Shown: positions 27,412-37,901, counted from the first letter of the stretch. The stretch is DNA of 64,000 bases from Agarophyton chilense (GCA_030374765.1 JARGXX010000030.1:1-64000); one strand, 5' to 3'. Notes: generated from the letters alone by a model not told the origin. Numbers and translations: made by a program.

Positions 27412-27822
27412 TGTGACCATCTGAGAGTTGTTGGCCGACATTTATTACGTAAGGTGTAGACAACGGAGTTGGGGCGCTAATGAGACACTTCAATATCAGT
27501 TCACAACAAGGCAGTGCTCAGGTCGGTACCCTTCTTTTTTTTCTATTTGCTGGCTACGTCTAGCCTTATGTAGTGCGTTTGTCTGCGCTGTTTCGCTCTG
27601 AAACCATCACGGTGGATGACTGACAGGCTCTGCCGCCTAATTCATATGTTCGTGTTGCTTAAGTTAACAGTGACTGCTTTCAGAAGGCTCTGCCGCTTCA
27701 TTTCCCTTTCGCTCTAAAACCATCAGGGTGGATGACTGGCCGGCTCTGCCGTCTAATTGACTTTGTCTTGATTCAAGTCCAATTCCGGCTATAGAAGGCT
27801 ATCCAATACCATTAGAAATTCA
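27412..27822 (-). repeat. 5' LTR of the Copia element
   Basis: Same termini as the partner at 16,845-17,251. It contains the shared blocks around TTTCGCTCTGAAACCATCAC and CTGACAGGCTCTGCCGCC. The outer flank TACCTGT repeats the base string before 16,845. Confidence 0.85.
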
Positions 27823-29861
27823 TACCTGTACACGACGCGAAGACCAAAAATCATCGGAGACGAGCACGACAGGATAAGTGCGCGAAAAACCACTCCGAAT
27901 CTTGGGTTCTAGCGATCAGGCTGTCAAAGTACACCTGGAACATGCTTTCAGAGGTCCATTCGGGATGATGAATGATCCAGACCTGTGAAAACTAAAATGA
28001 ACCGAGCTCGTTGAATGACATGATGTGCACGCTCTGAGAGTTCGAGTAGTAGCCATCCGACGCGTCGATGCCGCATTCCCCGAGCATCAAGTTAAGCGCT
28101 GCGCCCAGCTTAGGAGTGCCTAGAGCGTCCTGAATCCGCATGTTGAATAATCCCACACTGCCTGGACGTATCTCTGCCCATTTCTCCAGAAAGAAGTGTG
28201 GTTGTGTCCCGTTTTCCCATGCCATGCTGGAAGGGTACTTCATGACCAGTGGCAAGGTGGCCCGTTCCGCCTTGCGATACACCAAAAGTGCACGCACGAC
28301 ATCCTTGTCCGTCACTTTCACGTCTCCTGCAGCAACATGTGCCACAGTGACCAATCTGCATAGTAAGATAAAGGCGGAGACCACCATTGCGCAGCTGCAG
28401 ATCATCTCTGCAACGGAGCTGGAAAGACCCAGGCACAGGAGCTTTTGTATAACTTCGGCTGGTAGGCCCGCCCTTGTTTGTTCCTTCCTGCGAGACCATC
28501 TAACTTCTTCTCATACGCCTTGAGGAGGTTGGTGATAAGAAACATCCTCGTTGGCGAGGAGTCACCAGCGTCTTTATGGTATCTAGATACCGTGGTGACA
28601 TACTGTCGAGCGGAGACTCGGCCCACCTGCCCCTTCAAGGCGAGGTACCCGATGTAGGCGAGGACATCGCCTTCGTCCGCTGGCACTGACTGTCGACCCT
28701 CCTCGTCGCAGAAAAGGAAACAATTTCGGAGTTGGCTGACCCTGTAGTTCCACGTCCCATCATTCCATCTGTAGACTGCAAACATTTGCCGCAGCTTCTT
28801 CGGCTTCTCCTCCATCACCATCCATCCCGAGGCCAGTCCCAGTTCTGGACAAGACCACGACTTTTATACCCTCGGGCCATTTACGGCGCAGTTCATCTCC
28901 GCGATGACCAGTCATCAGGGGTCGTTGACCTCGCCGGTGCTCCCCCGAAACGGTTAGCCGTAACTGGTCTCGATAGGCACGATCCTCGAGACCAAGGCGC
29001 GTAAACGACCGAACTCCGGATGGGACGGCCAGTTCGGTGCCAATAGTACACCCCGACCACCCTCTTGCTCCATCTTTTGCACCACTAAGCGTGGCATGTC
29101 TATCAGTGGGTTGTAAAGCCTCGTCCGTCCGTCGCCTCAATCCTCCTCCAACTTCTTCGAAATCTACTTCTTCCTTGCTATAAGAAGCTCGCCCAAGGGC
29201 CGCGCCTCAAAGACCACCTCGTTCAGCTTGTAGTGCACTTTGATGGAGGTCACCACCGTCACTTTTGCCGCTATTTTGCCCGGATCCCAAGTGCGCGACA
29301 AGGCGTCGCCAAACGGACTCACTTCAGAGGCGATCTACCTCTCCTTTAAGCGTAGGCCCATCACGCGGAGCAGCACCTCCAACTTCCTAAAGTCGATCAT
29401 CATTGGACGCGACGACGACACCATGGCGTTGAGAACGTACATCACGGCTTAATTGTCTTCCTAAACCAGCACCTACCGCATTCGGGGGTCAGACACGTGG
29501 TCGGAGAAGTGTCGGAGGAGGAGCAGCCGGACCTCTCGCAGCTCACGCAAAGTAATGGAATGCTCACGGCCGGTCACGCTCCATAAATCTTGACCCTCCC
29601 ACGAACCCGGCGACCCAGCCTCCTCGCCAAAGTCCAATTTCCCTCCGTATCTCACATCCGCGGCGTCGCTGTATAGCATGAAGTCCGTCTCCAGCCGCAC
29701 GAGGTTGCGCCCCTCGCCGCGTGTCCACCCACGCCAGTGTGCCAAGTCGTGTAAGGATTTCAGCCACAAGCGCACACGCGCTCGCCCCTTCCCAAGCTGG
29801 GACTTGCCATGGTGGGTGGTTAGGGCGCCCTGCGCGTCAGCATGGTAACACCGACACGGTG

Positions 29862-30307
29862 TGTGAAGGACCAACAATTAAGGTTGAGTTCTGTAAGCCT
29901 CCAGGGCCTGAGGTATCTTGCAGACGCCACGGGGACTGCCCGACCTCAGCTGGACATATTTTGATAATTATTTCATTTTATTTGGTTTAATGCGATAGAT
30001 TTACAGTGCCATGGAGATCCCAGTGCCTCGCCATCAATATTTACTCCGCTCGAGTGACGCTTCTTCCTTAGAATCAGGGAGCCACCGCTAGAATACTAAA
30101 TTACCGCCTTTGGTACATTATTTCCATCAATTGGTCTTCAAGCCATCGTTTCCGTAGCTTCGACCTGTAGAATTACGCAGTAAACGCTTGCCCATTGCAC
30201 CAAGTACTCTGGAAGTGCCGCCGTCCAGAATACGAACCTTAGGACCCGCTTTACCACGCTTCCCCAGGTTGAGACCAGTACCCTTACCAACCAGTCGTTG
30301 CGTTACA
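29862..30307 (+). repeat. Solo LTR of the same family, inside the DIRS-like element
   Basis: A third copy of the ~446-base LTR with no internal sequence. It lies between the RT and RNase H regions of the DIRS-like element. It is more diverged than the 19.6/24.8 kb pair. No target-site duplication could be recognised, so it is old or its flanks have drifted. Confidence 0.8.
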
Positions 30308-31876
30308 CGACCATCCAAGCTTGGCCGGCGGTGCTCCCGCCTCCGCGCGGTGCGAAGACCACCCCATGCTCTTCTCGTCTCTCCGTTCTCTTTTCGCTCC
30401 CTTCTCTCCCTCTTCTTCGTCTGTCTTCGCCCCCTGCTCTGCCAGAGACATGTCGAAGTACATGGAGCGCGTTTAAAAACAGACGAGCGGCCGCGAAAGT
30501 GTCAAGGATGCGCGCGCGGCGCAGAAGCTGGGCAACAGCTCCAGCGAGACGTTTTATGGGTTCCGTTAGACAAGTGCAGCAGATTTTTCGCCATAGTCCG
30601 CACCCGGCCAACTTCCTTCTCGGACACAAACCCCTTCATCGTGACTGTGTCGATATGGACTCCAAGATGATCCAGCTTCTGCGCTTTGTCCCGCTCTCCC
30701 GTGTCCGGGTGTTGCACCAGGCACAATGCACCGAACAACTTTTCCAGCTCTGCTCTTGCTTGCATGCAGTCTTTCTCGGTTGATTCCCTTTCCTCCGGTG
30801 CCGGGGCCAGGAGGAATTTGTCGGTGTACGGCATCACCCTGTACTCGAACTTCTTCCTGACACACTGTACGACCGGCCGCAGTAGCTTCATAAACCACAA
30901 GACCGAACACTCCCACCCAAACGGCACCGCAATGCATCGGTAGAATCCCCCATCGTAGCGGAATAAGAAAAAGTCCCGCATGTCCGGGTGAAGGTAGAAG
31001 TGGTGGTACCCGCTATTGATATCCCATGACATCAGCACGTCCTCCTGCTCCAAGTCTGAAAAATCTGGATCGTCTTCATCCTCACGCTCCCCTTCGCCAA
31101 GTGCTTTCTTTTTTAGCAGAGGTTCACCACGAACCGCCCCCTTCTCTCTTCTTTCTGTCCTTGCCAGACACCGAAAGCAGATGACACCATCTTCCAATCC
31201 GTCACCAGTCGACGCACCTCCACAGTCCCCAATCGCTCGTACACACCATCCCTCAACCCCTTCTCCAGATTCTCCCCCGCGAACTTTTTTTCCTCCGCTG
31301 ACTGTGATATCTCGCCCACTACCACCCCCCGTGTCAACGGTACGGTCGGAATATCTCGTATTCCAAACCACGCCACCCTCTCCACGGATCCCGACGCTTT
31401 CAGCCCGGACTGCCATGAATCTGCTCTGCACGCAGTCTTCCTCCACAATGGCTCTATTGTCCATAGCGCCGTGGAATTCGGTCGTCCACTCCTGAACCTC
31501 AGTGATCACCCTCAGCTCCCCTGGAGCCGCCTCTCTTGTTGCCAGTCGCCTTCTCGATTCGGGCCTTGGCAAGGTACTAGGCAGCCTCGGCCTCCATCTG
31601 TGTCGCGAGAGCCTCCCTTGTGGTGCAGTAGGACTCAGAGAACACGGCGTCGTGGTCTTGCTCGACGAGAAACGCCATATGGCGCGCCATCTCCATTCCT
31701 CGATCGTTGATGTCCCGAAAGTACTGCGCACGCATTCATAATACTTCCAATGCGGCCTTGAACGACTTCTCCGTCAATCCAAGCCTCCTTTACATGTCGT
31801 CAACTATCCCATTCTCAACGCATGCTACCTCCAGAGCCATCAGTCGTAACTCCGTCCAGACTCCCGCTGCATTCAC

Positions 31877-32016
31877 GCACGCGCTGCAATCAAGTACCGC
31901 GCGCGCGACGTCCTAGGCACAAGGTACGCGACGTTCGGCATGGCTCACAGCAGCAATACACCTGCTCGCTACTCCCCATAACACCTTCACAAATATAGAT
32001 ACCTGTAGACAACGCG
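31877..32016 (+). repeat. Terminal direct repeat of the DIRS-like element (right copy)
   Basis: Partner of 16,717-16,844 (+27,830-27,841), about 85-90% identical by eye. It sits upstream of the RT region on the element's strand. The uninterrupted junction TACCTGTAGACAACGCG shows what the left copy looked like before the Copia insertion. Confidence 0.65.
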
Positions 32017-32402
32017 TACAGTGTGGTTCACTTCGCACTGTTGCGGGGATTTGATGCCTCCAAAACAGCGCATTCCCATTACAGTGGGGGGCACATAAGA
32101 AAAAAAAACTACTCCTTTCGTGCAAAACTCAAAACTTTTCTTTCACCAATTATATGGTTACAGCCGTCCTTAATTCGTGGATTCACGGTGAATCCACGCT
32201 TGTTAAGAACGGTCCTCAGGAAAATGGGAAAAGAAGTTTTTGCAATTTTGGTTTCCATAGTGAAACCCACTCTTAGTACAATATCCGCCATGTCTCGATT
32301 TCACCCAAAGTGCGTTTTGCACCTTCAAAACTCACTGCAGTGAACCGCACAATGTTGTAGACGGCCGTTAATCACATTTACAGCATTGCCAAATTTTCGC
32401 TC
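32017..32402. other. Stretch without a gene; contains a perfect 11-bp palindrome
   Basis: No coding domain is visible. CGTGGATTCAC at 32,176-32,186 and GTGAATCCACG at 32,188-32,198 form a perfect inverted repeat around one base. Two further partial palindromes built on GATC-GTGATC lie at 32,430 and 32,476, inside the next element. Confidence 0.45.
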
Positions 32403-32442
32403 GCAATATCCCCAATGCCTATATTGATCGCTATAGTGATCA
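32403..32442 (+). repeat. Left inverted repeat of the YqaJ transposon
   Basis: It pairs with 36,269-36,311 (reverse complement), with a perfect core TATTGATCGCTATAGTGATC and a flanking AATGCC block. Confidence 0.6.
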
Positions 32443-33181
32443 TATCATAGTTTTGGAATTCTACCGGTACACGCTTTATGATCACCGTAGTGATCAAAAG
32501 CTCTGATAAATGGGGTGTTTTCAATCGCACTGAAAGACGAAAAAAGTCACATGGTCACTGGCTGGATCATAATTGACTACTCGAACCTCTTGGGAGTGCA
32601 ACAACCCTTCATAATCAAATACTGGCCAACTCGTTGCTGAGATGCACTTGCTCGCTTGATCGAAGTTCCGACCAGCCTCCTCTCACCGTTTCACATCCCC
32701 GCTCACCTCATCAACGCACGCCACCTTCTGTTTCCATTGCGAATGTTCCTCCGAACGGCGAAGAAACCCCTCACACACCGCCTCCATCTTCGCCTGGCGC
32801 GGCCACAGCTTCTTAGGCCGCTATCCTCCCTTCAGCTAGTCCGCACGCAATGCCGCCGCCCTCTGGCCTTTCGGAACGTGGGCGGGGTCTGCAACAACCT
32901 ATGACAAGAGGTAGGCCTCGGGGTACATCTTCTGGTGGTCAAAGTCGAGGCAGGGGGCGCGGGGGAGAGAGCACGGGAGGAGGCGCGGGAGAGGGTGTGG
33001 TAGTGGTCGAAATGCCCGCGCAGACGACCCGACGAATGGATGGACAATCAGTGGGTCCTTGTCTGCTTTTATTTCGCTAGAGAAGTCGTTTGCACACGAG
33101 GTGCTGCACAATAGAGCACTATTATTGTGCAAGGCGGCGGTAGACAAGATGAAGCTGTAGTGTACCGTCAGGGGTGTTCCT

Positions 33182-33760
33182 ATGAAAAGGGGTGGGTTTG
33201 TATCACTCTTTGTGAACATATTATTGCAAAAACTACTCGAGTTGTTGAACAAACGCATCAGGCTAGAAGCGCCAAGACACAACAATCTACAGCTTCCAGA
33301 CATGAATCGTTACGTCGCAGTATTACTTATATCGCATACTAGCAACTTTAGTTTCGCAAAGACGCTGGATGTGTTAAGACTCTCTGGAAGTGATAAGCTG
33401 CCGGACTATTTATTGCGCGTACACCCGTTCGTCGCTACATCTTACCTCAACCCAGGCAGAGGTGACGTATTGGATGTGGATGGTGAGGACGGGGACGACA
33501 ATGAAACGGTCGGAGCCCCGGTGGCTACTCTGCATACAGGGGTTGAGCACGCGAGCGCGTCGGCCGTGAATACTGTCGACAGTACAGGAACAGCATTAAA
33601 ACCTGGAATGGAGGTAGGTGTGCAAGCTGACCGAAGGCGGGGATTCATTATTGAAGACGAACCAAAGCTCGAGCCCGACGTTTTTCTGGCCACGAACAAT
33701 GCTGAATTGTCTATCTCATCGCGCGTGGGGCAGAAGCGTGTAGCCGCTGTCGCTGTGTGA
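33182..33760 (+). pseudogene. piggyBac-like transposase N-terminal segment
   Basis: An open frame of 192 codons. The part around residues 40-85 (PDMNRYVAVLLISHTSNFS, then LPDYLLRVHPFVATSY) recalls the region before the catalytic core of piggyBac (DDE_Tnp_1_7) transposases. The middle is acidic and low in complexity (DVLDVDGEDGDDNE). Near the end, IIEDEPKLEPDVF could be the worn remains of the first catalytic Asp motif. The resemblance is weak and was judged by eye. The frame ends at a stop just before the YqaJ segment. Confidence 0.4.
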
Positions 33761-33856
33761 GAGCAAGGAACTGAAAAGTTCATGAAGGTGCTGCCATTCA
33801 TGTACACCGTTCCTGCATCAATACAGAAAAGCTTGAAAACTTGGATCTCAGGTTTT

Positions 33857-33919
33857 CAGAGGCGGGCTGTAGTCCAAATACAGGCGTTAAGTATGCGTTT
33901 GGACTACAGCCCGCCTCTG
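33857..33919. repeat. Perfect 22-bp inverted repeat (hairpin)
   Basis: 33,857-33,878 and 33,898-33,919 are exact reverse complements over 22 bases (arm AGGCGGGCTGTAGTCC and flanks) with a 19-base spacer. It lies at the start of the nuclease frame and is not part of the element's ends. Confidence 0.9.
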
Positions 33920-34203
33920 GCCGGGAGAGAAACGCCAGTCAATGGTTCGATCTTTTCTACGACGGCTGGTTTTCCTCAAAGCGATCAACGGAAGCCATTA
34001 TGCGGGGTAGCCCAAACGAAAACGCATTTTTCAATTCATTGCGTGCGATGCCCTTTGTAAGGAAGATCTTCGAGACAGGACTTTTGTCCATGAAAGCTAC
34101 AGCGTACCTCGGGTGCTCACCAGATGGCATTGCAGTTGTGGAAAAGGTCTGGTTTCCTGCCGGCCAAAATGGCGGCGGAAGCGCACCACAAGGGCAACCT
34201 GAT

Positions 34204-34648
34204 TGTAACGCAATGACTGGTGGGTCAGCGTACTGGTCTCAACCAGTGGTAGCGTGGTAGAGCTGGTCCTAAGGTTCGAATCCTTGACGGCGGCACTCCC
34301 AGAGTACTTGGTGCAGTGGGCTGGCGTTTACTACGAGTTCTACAGGTTAAGGCTACGGAAACGATGGCTTGAAGACCAATGGGTGGAACTAATATACCAA
34401 AGGGGGTAATTTAGTATCCAAACGGTGCCTACCTTACTCCAAGGGAGAAGCGTCACTCGAGCCAATTAAATAACAATGGCGAGGAGCTGGGATCTCCCTG
34501 GTACTGTAATGCTAATCTATTACACTAATTAAAATAAAATAATAATCTAAATGAGCCCAGCTGAGGTCGGCCCGTCCACGTGTCTTCTGTAAGATACCTC
34601 AGGCCCCGGCGGCTTACAAGGCTCAACCGTTATCGTTGCTTCTTCACA
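34204..34648 (-). repeat. Solo LTR inserted in the YqaJ nuclease
   Basis: An inverted copy of the LTR seen at 19,587, 24,826 and 29,862; on the + strand it starts TGTAACGCAATG and ends TTCACA. It separates the SPDG and ExK halves of the nuclease. No clear target-site duplication is left. Confidence 0.8.
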
Positions 34649-35065
34649 GCGACCATGAATCCCATACTGCGGCTACGGTGGAGATTAAGACTAAGGTGGC
34701 GCCGAGCAGTTTAGGGAGCGCAGTTGCTCTCTCTAGGGCGGAGCCTGTACACTGTGTGGTCGGTGATGAGTGCTTTGTGCGCTAAGTTTCTAAAGAGCAC
34801 ATAACGCATGTGCACCACCAGCTTCCCGTCTTTGGACTAAACTACGCCGTTTACGTTGTTGCAGCTGTGAAGGGGATTTTGAAAATGGTCGTGATAAATT
34901 TCCAGCACACTTTGCAAGATGTATGATATGCAACGCTTACGTCGACTGTGTGCGCTGTAGTGCATTGGGCGCGTCAAGACGATGCTCTCTTTCCTAACTT
35001 CGTTGCAGTAGAGCAAAGAAGTGCTGTGAAATCCAGACTTAAATTCTGGAAGATGGTAAACGATC

Positions 35066-35520
35066 ATGTGGCTAAAAACTTGCCCCTTTAACCCCCTTAA
35101 TCTCTTCAAGCACGCTACGCAGAGATTTTACTCAAAAACAAAAGCTGGCGTAGATGGGGAAACAAAACAAAGCGCTGTTCTGCGGAGCTCCACATCACAT
35201 TTTACGTGGGAAGAAAAGATTGTTTCTCAAACTATGAAAAATGTTGCTATCAATGCGTTCTTCACCTGAAGGATGTTCAAAAGACAAGATCTGCTCAAAA
35301 TAACTCACAGATCCAATTCTTTATAACACTACAAAAATGCCCTGAAAAAAAAGTCCGAGCAACGGCTGAATTTGAATTTATGAACAATGTATCCCAAGAG
35401 ATTCTATCGTATGCGGAAACACTGTTCATTGCAACGGAAGAAGTCGTAGAGAATGACAGTAGCTCATTAGAAAAGCAGAAGCAAACGCGTTTTAGAGCGA
35501 TTGAGAGATATGGTTAAGGC
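35066..35520 (+). pseudogene. piggyBac-like transposase C-terminal segment
   Basis: SKTKAGVDGETKQ followed by SSTSHFTWEEKIVSQTMK and AINAFF matches the layout of the last catalytic region of piggyBac transposases: (K)GGVD with the third Asp, then a basic/aromatic segment and (I)N(A/S)F. A frameshift follows near 35.27 kb. The next frame to 35,517 is acidic, and further on CVICRQHKG recalls half of the C-terminal Cys-rich domain. This segment comes after the YqaJ nuclease, an order I cannot place in a standard family. Confidence 0.5.
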
Positions 35521-36268
35521 TAGGAAAGGGAAAAGATTGGCCTTTTCCGATAGTAATGATGGACGCACAGTGGCTTTGTCACTCATGGAGCGCACGCCTA
35601 AGCAAGGGCAGGTTTTTTATTGTGTAATTTGTCGTCAACACAAAGGACCCTGGATGGGCTATCGCCCTTCGTTTTCTTGACCTGTTTTCAGCGTCCAAAT
35701 ATGTGTTCGTCCCTCTTAAGTTCTGCAGAAGAGCTTTTGGAATGTTTGGCACTTCTCAATGTCCATGAAATTGAATAATACTCTCTAAACTTGTTCGGGC
35801 GCGATAAAAGATATTATGCCGCCTCGACAGCTGCAAGCAGTTAAAATCGTTGTGGAGATAGATACGGAAGACGCACTGCTAAACAAGATTACACATTGCT
35901 CAGATACCGTCCTCTGGCGGGCATCCTCTCGTATCGAGACGCGAATAAAACAGAAGCGTCTGCAGAAGTAAAGTAGTGGGCGCCTGCAACGTTTACCGGA
36001 AGCTTAGGCGGTAAATGTAGATGCACTGGAGCTGTTCTTGTACCTCCCTGCCATTTTTTCGGCACAAATGCTTGGGTTTTTTTATCACTATACTGACCTT
36101 CTAGAAACATGCCTGTTGCGTTGGCTTTACGGCGTCGTTCTACGGCAATTTCTCGTGCAAATGTGATGAAAATTAGTTGAATGGTCCAAAAACTTGTGGT
36201 GAGTAGCTCTGTGCCCTTTAAAACCAGCCTCTATTAAAAGAGGCGAACTATAAACCTGTTTTCTACGC

Positions 36269-36311
36269 TGATCACTATAGCGATCAATAAAATATGGCAT
36301 TAGGGATATGC
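36269..36311 (-). repeat. Right inverted repeat of the YqaJ transposon
   Basis: Reverse-complement partner of 32,403-32,442, separated from it by about 3.8 kb. A few extra bases lie between the core and the outer block. Confidence 0.6.
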
Positions 36312-37080
36312 TGCTTTGCGTTGAGAATGGGGCATGGTTTGGTCTGATCTCTGGTTTTATGATGGACAAGATTTGGGATGGATTATTTGTTTGCTTGGGT
36401 ATTTTCACCACATTGTTAACTGGAATTCTAAAAGTTCACCTGAAGGGTTTCTCACCCTGTTTAATCGTTCAGGTGATTTGTTTTTAATTTCATCCACAAG
36501 GTCTAATTCTTGCAGTAAACTCGTGGGCACCAAATGCCGCTCATGTACTAGGATATTTCGCTTGTCATGTAGAAATCTCGTTGACCGAATTTGTAAGGCA
36601 GATGAGATTGCGAGAATGAAGGACGGGGTAGAGGATTTGTGCCCTTGGCGTCAGACCGATATTATGCCAAATTCTTGCTACAGCGTGGTGTTCGGCAACG
36701 TGCTCGAGGGCTAGATTGCAACCTGGTCGACAAAGTGAAACCGATAGCAAGCAAATCCGCGCATGCCAAGCAATTGGGCCAACAGTCCCAGACGGAATTT
36801 GGATAATATGAGTTCGACATCAGTTTCATAACCGCCGCAAGAGGGCTTTTGAAAGAAAAGCATGACGATTACCTGCAGGCAAGGTGTGAGCCATGCGTCC
36901 GTGCTACTGTTGTATTAACCTTAAACCCTCTACCCGGTACGCCTGACTCATCTGACTCTCACAGAAGCGCGCCGCCAACAGCAACCTCCCACACTGAACC
37001 GAAGCTTCCGAGAGCTGCATAGTCTATGAGAGTACAGAGCTTTCCAGTTGTTAAAGCAAAACTTCAACTCCCTGCTTTTT
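36312..37080. other. Stretch without a recognisable gene
   Basis: Short frames only (for example 36,334-36,714, + strand), with no domain or repeat structure that I recognise. Confidence 0.4.
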
Positions 37081-37884
37081 CCCAACAACGAACTTCATTG
37101 CGTATCGGACTAATCACTCCTCTAAGACCACCCGGCCCTCTTTTCCCATTGAATTCCTCCTGCCGAAAGACGCTCCAGCGGTGGCGTACGCTACTCGTAT
37201 GATGTCGAATCCCAAGATCATCCCCGAATCGGTCTCCCAGTTTGTAGACGGGCGGGCTGCTCTTGTCTGTTTTTGAAAACGTGCGAGATCAGAAAGATGT
37301 TCCAGTGGTAGACTTAAATACGAACGACAACCGGGGAAGATCGATGATGAAGAAAACACACTCCTGAATCAACGAAAGCAGCAAAAGCGCCACGACGAAG
37401 TTGGAGTTGTTTCAGCGCAAATAACTCTTAACCCGTACTGAAACCCAATCACTTTCTGGATGCAAACACCATTGACGTCGACCTTCTGGAAGACCTCGAG
37501 ATACAGCATTCGAGGCCGCGGAGCAAGACCGCCCAGCAAATTGCGATTGATGTTGAAACTCTGGATACAAACGTGACAACTGCACCACCTGCATTGCAAC
37601 CCGCTGTGGTGCCGGTTGGACCTCCGCCTGTGCAAAGGGTGTTCGTTCCTGATGTTGTCGAATGTACCTTTACTGGCAGTGGAACCTCGACACGCCCTCA
37701 AGGCTTAAGGTGCGACAAGTGCGACACAGTTCTGCTCAAGTCACGGCCTTCAACGCGCTGCAAGCTTCTGCTCTGCGAATTATGTCGCATGCGGGTCGGA
37801 CAGAACGTGTCTGGAAAGGAAAATCCCATCGTCAGCATTGTGCACAATCTCCTTGGGTGCGTTGTCTCCTGCTGTGGACGATAA
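37080..37884 (+). pseudogene. Unrecognised, probably broken host gene with a CX2CX17CX2C cluster
   Basis: Codon-like open stretches follow one another on the + strand in different frames: a part around 37.13-37.27 kb (FPIEFLLPKDAPAVAYATR), a part around 37.34-37.44 kb, and the longest, open from 37,432 to 37,884. The last contains an acidic segment (DANTIDVDLLEDLEIQHS), a Pro/Val-rich linker and four cysteines in the spacing C-x2-C-x17-C-x2-C (CDKC ... CELC), the spacing of GATA-type zinc fingers, but without the usual Trp-Arg and Asn residues. The first Met in that frame is at 37,573. The changes of frame could be introns or frameshifts; I saw no clean GT-AG pairs. The function is unknown. 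Confidence 0.4.
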
Positions 37885-37901
37885 GCATTTATGGCATTAA
37901 T

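Larger units (their letters stand above)
16845..27822 (-). mobile_element. Ty1/Copia element, split by an inserted LTR element (fossil)
   Basis: The LTRs are 16,845-17,251 (3' side) and 27,412-27,822 (5' side). The string TACCTGT flanks both outer ends as the target duplication. Parts on the - strand: Gag with a zinc knuckle (26.38-26.9 kb; CRACGQVGH), an integrase part with SSKNGKVERNN (25.3-25.5 kb), an integrase C-terminal/linker part (19.0-19.55 kb), an RT end (17.77-18.3 kb) and RNase H (17.29-17.77 kb; SSYGAEILA, VDALTKR). Net length without the 5.7-kb insertion is about 5.3 kb, normal for Copia. It is broken, with roughly ten or more breaks. The LTRs differ at about 10% of positions in the part I compared. 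The red-algal CoRe or GalEa-type Copia clades are possible assignments, not tested. Confidence 0.85.
16717..32016 (-). mobile_element. DIRS-like tyrosine-recombinase retroelement, split by nested insertions (fossil)
   Basis: The element's own sequence is 27,830-32,016 plus its far end at 16,717-16,844; everything between is the inserted Copia element. Parts on the - strand: an RT region at 30.5-31.7 kb (MSWDINSGYHHFYLHPDMRD, VPFGWE), an RNase H region at 29.47-29.88 kb (MLYSDAADVRYGG, ITLRELREVRLLL) and a tyrosine-recombinase region at 28.0-28.8 kb (N-terminal SAM-like core, then the catalytic part). This domain order, with a recombinase in place of a DDE integrase, is the mark of the DIRS order. 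Its ends carry direct repeats of about 140 bases. It is broken, with several breaks besides the insertions. Net length without insertions is about 3.9 kb; no gag was recognised. Confidence 0.75.
33841..34920 (+). pseudogene. YqaJ-type (PD-(D/E)XK) exonuclease, split by a solo LTR
   Basis: The first part (33,841-34,200) carries AYLGCSPDGIAVV, in which the Asp of SPDG is a metal ligand of YqaJ/lambda exonuclease-type nucleases. After the inserted LTR (34,204-34,648), VEIKTK near 34.68 kb supplies the Glu and Lys of the ExK motif. It is followed by HHQLPVFGLNYAVYVVAAVK, matching the conserved helix/strand after the active site. The nuclease core (D...ExK) is therefore complete in content although the reading frame is interrupted. 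Such enzymes degrade DNA from ends and assist strand annealing in phages; in eukaryotic transposons their role is unclear. The N-terminal end overlaps the perfect hairpin at 33,857-33,919. Confidence 0.6.
32403..36311 (+). mobile_element. DNA transposon with YqaJ-type nuclease and piggyBac-like segments
   Basis: Inverted ends of about 40 bases, 32,403-32,442 and 36,269-36,311, share TATTGATCGCTATAGTGATC and AATGCC blocks. Between them on the + strand come, in order, a piggyBac-like N-terminal segment (33.18-33.76 kb), a YqaJ/lambda-exonuclease-like nuclease (33.84-34.9 kb) and a segment like the last catalytic part of piggyBac transposases (35.07-35.27 kb). A solo LTR at 34,204-34,648 splits the nuclease. 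Stops and frameshifts occur between all pieces, so the copy is dead. The true termini may lie slightly outside the repeats. A TTAA target, expected for piggyBac, was not found at a convincing position. ISL2EU elements are also known to pair a transposase with a YqaJ nuclease and are the main alternative. Confidence 0.55.

Noticed and set aside
32360-36420. TTAA target sites for a piggyBac-type element
   Set aside because: TTAA occurs near 32,369 and 36,415, but the sequences next to them do not match as inverted ends, so they were not taken as the element's termini.
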